Source: Glandiceps talaboti (lineage: Eukaryota > Hemichordata > Enteropneusta > Spengelidae). From it: 64,000 nucleotides of DNA. Position 1 is the stretch's first letter; every line of letters begins with the position of its first letter. Below are positions 54,901 through 64,000 of the stretch, in pieces. The stretch is from contig NC_135549.1 of NCBI RefSeq assembly GCF_964340395.1, positions 35,428,332 through 35,492,331 of the forward strand, given 5' to 3'. The notes below the pieces were generated by a model. That model made no database searches. It saw only the letters and a list, made by a program, of their open reading frames with translations, and was not told where the DNA came from. A program made the translations under genes and the position numbers.

Positions 54901-55870
54901 TAACTACTATCAGTCGTGCACATTCACAAATACAGCAGACAGTAACTACTATCAGTCGTGCACATTCACAAATACAGCAGACAGTAACTACTATCAGTCT
55001 TGCACATTCACAAATACAGCAGACAGTAACTACTATCAGTCTTGCACATTCACAAATACAGCAGACAGTAACTACTATCAGTCGTGCACATTCACAAATA
55101 CAGCAGACAGTAACTTAACTATCAGTCGTGCACATTCACAAATACAGCAGACAGTATTAACTACTATCAGTCGTGCACATACACAAATACAGCAGACAAT
55201 AACTACTATCAGTCGTGCACATTCACAAATACAGCTGACAGTATCTACTATCAGTCATGTACATTCACAAATACAGCAGACAGTAACTACTATCAGTCTT
55301 GCACATTCACAAATACAGCAGACAGTAACTACTATCAGTCGTGCACATTCACAAATACAGCAGACAGTAACTACTAGCAGTCATGCACATTCACAAATAC
55401 AGCAGACAGTAACTTCTATCAGTCGTGCACATTCACAAATACAGCAGACAGTAACTACTATCAGTCATGCACATTCACAAATACAGCAGACAGTAACTAC
55501 TATCAGTCTTGCACATTCACAAATACAGCAGACAGTAACTACTATCAGTCATGCACATTCACAAATACAGCAGACAGTAACTTCTATCAGTCGTGCACAT
55601 TCACAAATACAGCAGACAGTAACTACTATCAGTCATGTACATTCACAAATACAGCAGACAGTAACTACTATCAGTCGTGCACATTCACAAATACAGCAGA
55701 CAGTAACTTAACTATCAGTCGTGCACATTCACAAATACAGCAGACAGTAACTTATAACTATCAGTCTTGCACATTCACAAATACAACAGACAGTAACTAC
55801 TGTCAGTCGTGCACATTCACAAATACAACAGATAGTAACTACTATCAGTCATGCACATTCACAAATACAT
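54901..55870 (+). repeat. 42-bp minisatellite, array 2 (~23 units)
   Basis: Same monomer as array 1; the two were one array before the Harbinger-like insertion. Units with extra bases (AACTTAACTATC, AACTTATAACTATC) break the reading frame. Confidence 0.9.
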
Positions 55871-56857
55871 TACAAAATGACATTAAGAACTATGTATACT
55901 CTCCAATAGTCATGTTAACATATGTAAACATTGCAGAAGCTAACATAGAAAAGGAAATGAACACTACAGACCCTCACAGAGACATCCACCAATCACATGT
56001 CCAGCACACAGAAACACAAAATAGAGACAGAGCACCACACAGAGAGATCAACCCACCACACACAGGGGACAACTCACCACACACAGAGATCAACCCACCA
56101 CACACAGGGGACAACCCACAACACAGAGAGGTCAACCCACCACACACAGGAGACAACCATCCACAAACAGGTCCACAGTCAATGAAAACAAGAATACAAT
56201 GCATGCAGAATCACATACCCACACAGTTCATCTATCTAACAAAACTAACCATTCCTGCTTCTCACAAACATGTAAAGATATGAACATTCCCTTTAGATCT
56301 CTGCCAGTCTAACATGCACTATAACCCTACACTGACAGGAAGTAATGCATGTACACTGATTGCCATTCTCTTCTCATTAAACTTTATCTCGCAAATCAGG
56401 CATTCTTCTTCCCACATTCCTGAGCAATCTCTCAGTCCAGCATTTCTTCAGATGTTAATACACTGCAAACTGAATGGTAATGCAATAAATGATGATTACA
56501 TAACACAAATGCATCATATACATGTACTGGACATTCTCAACTTTGGTGTCCACGATGCAGTTACATTTCTAAGTCCTTTGTTACATGTGAGGGACATTGG
56601 TCAAGAAGTAGGCCCTGTCTAAAGGTCAATTCTTCCCAAACAAACCACACCTTCTATATTACCTCATCCAACTCACACACACAAACAACACTGCACTCAT
56701 ATCCATACGAAATGGTCGTTCATATTTATTCATGTTTGTAAATAATAGAATAATTTTTGTAGATACACATTCTCATTCCAGTTCTTCAAGAGACAACCAT
56801 AATCGCTATGGCTCTTTAGTTTTGTCAGTTAGTAAGTCTCATATTGAGGAATTTTGA
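55850..56857 (+). pseudogene. 3' part of the decayed gene: Pro-rich repeats and papain-like peptidase domain
   Basis: The minisatellite frame runs on without a break into LQNDIKNYVYSPIVML and a PPHTGDN repeat (56,045-56,165). An in-frame TGA at 56,281-56,283 is the only stop before NMHYNPTLTGSNACTLIAIL. GSNAC is the Cys-containing motif of a papain-like fold. After a slip near 56,610 the next frame has LISIRNGRSYLFMFVNNRI and IFVDTHSHSSSS, with the Asp-x-His pattern expected of the catalytic His, and ends at 56,857. This suggests a cysteine peptidase or deubiquitinase-like domain, which would suit the RING-like motif upstream. Family assignment is from pattern only. Confidence 0.6.
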
Positions 56858-57520
56858 ATTGTTTTGTATGGGTCACTGAGTGATAATCAACATTATGGCT
56901 CATTAACTATAGTGAAATATTGAATTACACAAAATGTATACTTATGGTGAGATTGTGATTTTTACCAATCATAAACATATATCTACATTATAAACATATA
57001 CAGTGTCTGTAACTTTAATCAGTTGCACATAGATACTACAGCTCTTCACATGAAAACCAGCTACACCTAGGTATAATGTAAATATTTATAATTTTGATAT
57101 ACTGTAAATATTTTATACACTGTATTGTATTTATATAAATTAAATAAATTGATAATTTTTATTGAACAGATGGTAAATTTGGAGAACAAGACTTTTTATT
57201 TAAGCAAATGTACATAGGTAACATTTAATGTCACTGTACAAATACATATACATGCATTATCAAATAGTATACACGTGCATACAAATTACAACAGTGTACA
57301 CTTTAACATGAATTATTAGTCTTACCTGTTGTTTGATATCATTTCAATACATTTATTATAATCTGAATGTTACTACATTGTATTTACTGAGGAATGATGT
57401 AAAACATTTTGTCTCAAATGCAATCTAATTCATTGGATCTGTAGTTATTGGAGCAAAATCTTGCTACCTGTCTTTAGGTATGTGTCATCATTTGGTAACG
57501 ATACTGACACGGCCAAAATA
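56858..57520. other. AT-rich non-coding stretch
   Basis: No open frame of note. Possibly the 3' flank of the preceding gene, with AATAAA-like AAATAAATTG near 57,141. Confidence 0.4.
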
Positions 57521-57522
57521 TA

Positions 57523-58277
57523 CTCGGGTACATTACGGTCTGTGATTGTGTATAAAAACAATAATATGGTTAAAAGGTAAGATAGCATCTCCTAAACGCT
57601 ATGAAATTAACACCAGTCTTCACTACATAATATTCTTTTGAATGCTAGTGAAAAGTTTTTCTGTATGCAAAATTTGGTGATGACGTCATCATTTAAGTAT
57701 CAAAAATTGCACGTTTTGGAACTATCAAAACCGGGAGGACAAAGACTCCAGAAATCGCCGAATTGAGACATTATACATTATTTTCGATTGTTATGCTACA
57801 ATATCTAGGTAGAAAGAAATTTCTAAATTACTCATTTTCGTTGTATGACTAATTATCTTTTTTAATTTCTAAATTAATCATTTTTTAGTAAATTTGATGT
57901 TGAAGTTACCATTGTTATGCAAATATAGGTAAAAAATAAAGATAATTAGTCATACAACGAAAATGAGTAATTTAGAAATTTCTTTCTACCTAGATATTGT
58001 AGCATAACAATCGAAAATAATGTATAATGTCTCAATTCGGCGATTTCTGGAGTCTTTGTCCTCCCGGTTTTGATAGTTCCAAAACGTGCAATTTTTGATA
58101 CTTAAATGATGACGTCATCACCACATTTTGCATACAGAAAACAATTTCACTAGCATTCAAAAGAATATTATGTAGTGAAGGACTGGTGTTAATTTTATAG
58201 CGTTTGGGAGATGCTATCTTACCTTTTAACCATATCATTGTTTTTTATACACAATCACAGACCGTAATGTACCCGAG
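57523..58277. mobile_element. Long palindromic foldback element (~340-bp arms)
   Basis: The left arm 57,523-57,863 and right arm ~57,935-58,277 are near-perfect complements, starting CTCGGGTACATTACGG, with a loop of about 70 bp. TA flanks both ends, which is consistent with a Tc1/mariner-type MITE. A few mismatches (ATAATATGG/CATATCATT) show some age. No coding content. Confidence 0.85.
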
Positions 58278-58589
58278 TATGTTGTAGAAAAGTGAGGATG
58301 TACCCAACCCAATCATCCAATGTTCTTACCGTAGATTGTGAAACGTGGTCACATAATATGGCTTCGAGGAGTTTTCGTGCTGCATGTAATACCAACATAC
58401 CAATACAATTGCGTGCTTTATCTCTCTCGGGCATTATTGGAATAATTCACATAACTTTTTTGAGACTAGTGTAAACGTTAGATACAGCAAATTGTGTTTT
58501 TGGTATGGCATCTACCGTATTGACAGTCCCCCATGTGTGTATATTTGCTGCACATGTGTGACGAATGTCCAGACTGTATGTAGAGCACA

Positions 58590-58789
58590 AGTATAAAGTT
58601 GGCGTCAGATTCAGATAGCCTCAGATCCGAATACACCCGACAGCAGTGAAGCAGAATCCTTCCCTGTAGTCTCAATGGTATTATTTCAGGTTTGAGTCCG
58701 TCGGGTGTCTTCGGATCTGAGGTCATCTGACGCTCAATATAACGTTCATAAGATAATGCTAAATCTGAATCTGACGACAACTTTATACT
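58590..58789. repeat. Imperfect hairpin element (200 bp)
   Basis: Ends AGTATAAAGTTGGCGTCAGATTCAG and its mirror CTGAATCTGACGACAACTTTATACT. Internal CCTCAGATCCGAA and TTCGGATCTGAGG are also paired. Non-coding MITE-like structure. Confidence 0.7.
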
Positions 58790-60110
58790 CGTTCGATCGA
58801 TTAATTACTCAAATTGGTCATTAATATTCATCGGATTATTACCAAAACCTAATCAGTTCTTGCCATTACCCTATGGAAATTGTCTATGAAATTTCGGTTG
58901 AATTGATGCAGCCGTTTTTTCGGAAATGCTAATACAAACACATACGCACAGACACACAGACTTCATCACTATATTAAAACCTTCCTTATGGAAGGTAAAA
59001 ATGGCAATACATGTCAAGTTGCACGTAGCAAATCCATTGGCAGATTCTTGAACATATTGTAAACTTTGTGTTAAACACAAAGATTGCACAGGACTGAAAA
59101 GCGTCACACAAATTGAAGTACCGCAATCATGTATGGAATTTTGGTTTTATTCACTTACATCGACTCATTTACCTCAGATCTTAGAGCTGTCCACGGATCA
59201 CCCCATAGCAACTATACCATTTGACTATGAAAATACGTTCAAGGTCAAAATCACAACAGAAAGTTAACCTTTGATATTGTTGGAATTGATACTACTGAAT
59301 GGAATCGCTATGTATTATACTTTTGAAAAATTGTAGAATGCTACATGTAAGACAAATAATGCTGTCATTCAACAGTTTCTTTCACACACTAGACAGTTGT
59401 TCATTTCCATTCCGAAATCAAAAGACAATTCTGTGTGCCATGTTTAACATTTATTTGTGACAATGCAAATTGGAAAAAAAACAAATCTTAAATCTAAAAA
59501 AGAATCTTGAAAAGATGACAATCTGATCAATGAAAGGTAATGGGCAATTTAGATAAATTTTACAAAATGTAAGGTTCAGTAGTGCTTATGGCATGGTGTG
59601 AGTGTGTGCACAATGTATACTCAAAAACAGCTATGCCGATTGTTTGGATATTTGGGGGATATGTTCCCTTTGGTGTCTAGTTGGGAAATTGTTCAAAGCA
59701 GAATGATCGCATCACAGGTGTGTGATTTGGGTCAAAAAATGCCATTTTTGATAAATGAAATCTTAAACTCAAAAACTAATGGGCAGATTGGGCATTCTTA
59801 GTGGTATGTAGTTTAAAATTTGTTCATGACATATTGATTCCATCAGCAATATGCAATTTACGTCTAAAAATGTGTTGTTTTGGTAAACAAATCTTTCATT
59901 CTGAGCACATATGGCTGAAATGTGATGGGGTTGCATTTGGGGATGTGTAGATGACAAACTATAGGCATGTAGATGACAAACTATAGGCATCTCATCAGCG
60001 ATATGCAAACTGGGTGTAAAAATGTGCATTTTGCCAAAAACTTGTATCTCAAAAATAGTGCTGATGCTGTTGTAGCATAACTGTACACTTTTTAAAAATG
60101 TATATCCATA
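58790..60110. other. Non-coding stretch, no gene recognised
   Basis: Short frames only. ACAAACACATACGCACAGACACACAG near 58,935 resembles the microsatellite-linked repeat seen again at 61.2 and 63.5 kb. GGCATGTAGATGACAAACTATA is tandemly duplicated at about 59,943-59,985. Confidence 0.45.
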
Positions 60111-61169
60111 TGCTGATCTGTGCTAGGTATAGGTGCATTTGCTGAATTGATTGGCTGTTGCTTTGGGTGTGGTCATATTTGCACACATTCTTCTTGTGTT
60201 CATTCACTTGTTGAAGAATCCTTGATGTTAAATTTGTGGTATACATTGTCAAATAGCTATTGCTATGTGCATGGTCTCATTGCTATGTATATTTGCATAC
60301 ATTTTTTTGAATGTTTAATCATTTGTCTATTAATCCCTGTTATCTGCAATATATGTGATTATTTGGTTTTTGCTATGGGTGTGGTCTTGTTGCTAGGCAC
60401 ATTTACATACATTTTTGAATATTTATTCACTTGTCTATAATCCCTGTTATCTTTGCAATATATGTGATCATTTGGCTGTTGCCATTGGGGTGTTCTTGTT
60501 GCTTGGCATGATTGTATACACTTTTTGAATGTTTATTCACTTGTCTAAGAATCCCTGTTCTTATCTTTGTGAAGTACACCATCATTTGGGTGTTACTATG
60601 GGCATGGTCAAGGTTGCTAGGGGTATTTGCATACATGTTTGAATGTTTACTCACTTGTCTACCAGATGTTGTTATTTGATCAAAGTATACTGCCATTTGG
60701 TTGTTACTAAGGGTGTGGTCATGGTTGCTAGGGCCAATTGTATCAAAATATTTTGAAGAAATTTTACAGAATAATACTTCTAGAAACAAAGTACTTTTTG
60801 AGATGTTTTTTTTTTTTTTTTTTACCAAAATTCACATTTTTACACCTAATTGCAATGATACGAACATTATATGCTTAATATATCTTCATCTATACACCCC
60901 CAGATGCATACCCATTAAATTTCAGCCCAATCTGCTTAGTAGTTCGTTTTGGAATTAAAGATTTTTGACCAAAAAGACACATTTCTAGCCCTAATTTGCA
61001 TATCACTGATGGAATCATGTCATGAACATTTCTTAATCTAAACACCCTAGGAATATTCTCACCAAATTTTAGACTGATTTGCCAAGTAGTTTTTCAGTTT
61101 AATTTTTTTGACCAAAAATCACATTTTTTTTACCCAAATCACATACCAGTGGTAAGATCATTTTGATCT

Positions 61170-61330
61170 GAACAATGTCCCAACTAGACACCCAAGATAA
61201 GACACCCACTAAATGTCATGGCAAACGGTCTGGTGGTTTTTGACTTTAAGTTGTTCACACACACACACACACAGCGACAAAGAGACAGACACTTTGCCAT
61301 GCCAATAGCACTACTGAACCTTATCAGTTC
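61170..61330 (+). repeat. (AC)n-linked dispersed repeat
   Basis: CAATGTCCCAACTAGACACC...GTGGTTTTTGACTTTAAGT...(AC)n...GCCAATAGCACTACTGAAC. Related copies are near 53,195-53,310, 62,965-63,120 and 63,525-63,650. Confidence 0.7.
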
Positions 61331-61861
61331 AGTTGTGAAAATGTATGCAAATATGCCTAGTAACAAGACCTGGCCTATAGCAACAGGCATGCAATGGTGT
61401 GCATGGTAATGGTAACAACAGGGCTGGATAGGCAATGGGATAAACATTCAGCAAACAAACTCCTATACCGCCTTTCATGGATCTGCATGTGGATATTACA
61501 TTTTTTAAAAGTGTACAGTTGCGCTACATCATTGGTGCTATTTGTTCTTATCACATTTGAATCTAGTATTATATAGCTAATGCATATGCAAAGTTTCATT
61601 TAATTTCTGTGTTTACTATGATACTAGTAGACCGCCAAATCTGTGCTTCAATGGTGTCATCTTTGCAAAAGACACTGGTATTTGGCAGTTGCTTTTCTTA
61701 AATATGGCCACAGTTGCTGGCCTATGGGCATGGTTAATGTTGCAAGGAAAAGCTGTTCAGTTATAAAAACATATATTAATTTTCTACCCAATTTGCCTGG
61801 TAGTTACAAGTTTGAAGTTTTGACCAAAAACAAAGTTTTGTCCCAATCTACATATCAATGG

Positions 61862-62096
61862 GGTTGCCGGTGGCTGAGTGGTTAAACCACTTGCCTCGAT
61901 TAAATTTACCATGCTGTAAGTAAGAGTGTCATTCAATTTGACTCTACCGAACAACGTAGGTTTTCCCCTGGGTACTCCGGTTTCCTCCTGCATTAACACT
62001 GAACCCATGCGGGATGGCCCTCACTGGGAGACAAGTGTTTATATGCTTTAAAGAACTATCCAGTATAAATAAAGATTATTATTATTTATTATTATT
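61862..62096 (+). mobile_element. tRNA-derived SINE, short
   Basis: The head has an A box (GTGGCTGAGTGGTTAAACC). The body has TTTTCCCCTGGGTACTCCGG followed by TTTCCTCCTG, a block shared by many invertebrate SINEs, and the tail is AATAAAGATTATTATTATT. The B box is degenerate. It is inserted in the degenerate tandem repeat. Confidence 0.75.
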
Positions 62097-63584
62097 GATG
62101 AGGTCACCTTCTTTTAGTAATATCTAAGCCAAATTTTATAGTAAGCTTATGAACTATCTGCACAATAACACCTCCAGAAATGTCGAATTTCAGCCCCCAT
62201 ACTATACAACACTACGGTATGCAAACACATATAAGAACATATTCTAGTTATATGAAAGGATAAAAAAAATAGTGTCACTGGTTTTATAGCCTGACTGTAT
62301 TTGGTTGTTGCTGTGGACATGGTCTTGTTGCTAGGCATATTTTCTTACATTTTTTTGGAATCATTATGCACTTACCTACGCAACCCAGATTTCCTCTTTG
62401 CAATATACATCATCATTTGGCTGTTGCTATGGGTGTGGTCTTGTTACTAGGCATATTTGCATACATGTTGTCAATCTCTACCTACCCATCCCTGTTGTGA
62501 TCTTGTAATATGCATAATCATTTCACTGTTGCTAAGGGCGTGGTCATTGTTGTTAGGGTTAGTTGTGTCAAAATGTTTTGAACAATAACTGCAGAATAAC
62601 ACCTCCATTTTTTTTAAAACCAAAATTGAGAGAGATTTTTAGACCTAATTTGCAGCCATCGTGTTGTGAATACACAATCTACACATCCCCAGTAAATTTC
62701 AGCCCGATCTGCTTGCTAGTTTTGGAATTATACTATAATCTTACTAAAAATTCTATAATTTATAGAATTTTTACAAAAAGTCACATGTTTACATCTAATG
62801 TGCATATCACTGAAGGGATCACCATGTCATGAACAATTCTTAATCTAAACGTCCCACCAAATTACAGACTGATCTGCCTAGTAGTTTTTTAGTTTATCTT
62901 TTTTGACCCCAAATCACATTTTTTGACCCATAACACACATCTATGATGTGATCATCTTCATTTAAACAATGTCCCAACTGAACTCCAAAAGTAGTGTCCC
63001 CAGTAAATACCAAGGCAATCGACTGGGCAGCTTTGAGTTTAAGTCATTCACACACATACAGACATATAGACACCACACCATGCATATAGCACTTGAACTT
63101 CATTAGTTCAGTTGTGCTAACTAGAGACTGAAACCAACATCCCTACTAAAAATCAAAAGATTCATCCCAGTATTTATTTACTTTTAAGTTTCTTTAAGTT
63201 TGTCAATGACAGATAGGCAGACTGTCAGATACAGAGATGGACAAGACTCTTTATCATATTTGCAGCATGAATGAACCTGTTTTAATGACAGACAGCAGTG
63301 TCTATGATTTCATTCAGCTGTATTTCCAAGCAACCTCAAACAGACTCAATCTCGATACTATTGACATTGAGGTATGAAGTAGCCCATGGAAGATTTCATG
63401 GCATCAATGAAATATTTCATTTCTAAGCTGAGTAAAAGCATATTTTCACACCAAGAATCATGTTTTTCGACCCAAAACACACATCTCTGAGGCAATTATT
63501 TTTATGTTTTCAACATTCACACACTAATTAATGTCCCCACCAAATACCAAAGCAATCGCTTTGGTGGTTTTTGATTTTATGTCG

Positions 63585-63587
<3 letters not shown>

Positions 63588-63620
<33 letters not shown>
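63588..63620 (+). repeat. (AC)n microsatellite
   Basis: About 16 CA units within the dispersed repeat that also occurs at 61.2 kb. Confidence 0.95.
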
Positions 63621-63621
<1 letters not shown>

Positions 63622-64000
63622 CACTATGGCTAAAGCACTACTGAAAATCGTGGTTTGGCTACAAGGGGTGCTGATCACAAGCTGTTTTAGGGCCAGTGAG
63701 AGAAAGAATAGTGTAGTGTTGTAGTAAAACGACAGCAAGTACAAAGTCACCACTCATTTCCTGTGTTGTTCCCACTGGATTACTCTATTTGTGACTACTA
63801 GGAATCAGAAAATTTTGTATTTCATATATGGGTATGTGCCTATAGAAGTTAACTATCTGATGTCATGTATGTTGGCTATTACCTTTGTCACAAATGCTAA
63901 AATTGCATACACCCATGAAGTATTTTAGAAACTTAACATTTATTAACATTGTTTTTTCTTGTGTATATGTTTCATGATGAAATGGCAATGACAATATGTA

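Larger units (their letters stand above)
60110..62580 (+). repeat. Degenerate tandem repeat around TTGGTTGTTGCTATGGGTGTGGTC
   Basis: The block TTGGCTGTTGCTATGGG(T/C)(G/A)TGGTC(TT)GTTGCTAGGCA...TTTGCATACA...TGTTTATTCACTTGTCTA...ATCCCTGTT recurs many times with a spacing of about 110-150 bp, interrupted by the SINE and by AC-microsatellite repeats. Non-coding and old. Confidence 0.7.

Noticed and set aside
55974-56204. Minus-strand Cys/Gly-rich repeat frame (CGGLSPV type)
   Set aside because: Antisense of the PPHTGDN coding repeat, which is in frame with the genes around it.

Overview
This is eukaryotic DNA, most likely from the nuclear genome of an invertebrate animal. It has interrupted genes with GT-AG splice sites, tRNA-headed SINEs, long microsatellites, an LTR element, a piggyBac transposon, foldback MITEs and two Polinton/Maverick-like (adintovirus-related) elements. 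The repeat content and the resemblance of the non-viral genes to families I remember from marine invertebrates fit a mollusc, brachiopod, hemichordate or cnidarian. The sequence alone does not let me choose. There is no sign of prokaryotic organisation.

Layout. 1-5.0 kb is dispersed repeats and a foldback element. 5.0-5.74 kb is a tandem 344-bp repeat carrying tRNA-like boxes. 5.74-15.44 kb is Polinton-like element 1, which lies in reverse orientation to element 2 and lacks its outermost left end. 15.4-17.1 kb is repeats. 17.75-19.18 kb is a two-exon, chromodomain-type host or transposon gene. 19.4-21.7 kb is a frameshifted gene of an uncharacterised family. 21.82-35.97 kb is Polinton-like element 2, with 6-bp CATATG target duplications and 740-810 bp inverted repeats; a complete-length piggyBac (22,940-25,377) sits inside one of its genes. 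36.3-41.95 kb is a nest: a hairpin MITE split by an LTR element, whose 3' LTR is split by a Harbinger-like element. 42.9-43.9 kb is another copy of a tandem-core mobile repeat. 44-49 kb is mostly non-coding, with one SINE. 49.66-56.86 kb is a decayed multi-exon gene with a RING-like motif, a 42-bp coding minisatellite and a papain-like peptidase end, split by a second Harbinger-like element. 57.5-58.8 kb holds two foldback elements. 59.6-64 kb is degenerate tandem repeats, a SINE and microsatellites.

How the Polinton genes fit together. Element 1 keeps the virion block: a probable major capsid protein, a large coiled-coil/membrane protein, several small membrane proteins, and a 30-residue stub of the packaging ATPase. 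It has lost most of the DNA polymerase and all of the integrase. Element 2 keeps the replication and integration genes (protein-primed-type PolB and a retroviral-type integrase) plus a probable penton/minor capsid protein, but has lost the capsid block and ATPase. The two share a terminal gene beside the inverted repeat, a Cys-rich gene, a coiled-coil/membrane gene, a zinc-finger gene and the PolB N-terminus, so they belong to one lineage with complementary losses. Both carry several frameshifts and stops, so neither looks able to move or form particles unaided. The most unusual point is a two-gene cassette inverted between the two elements and bounded in element 2 by a 300-bp inverted duplication.
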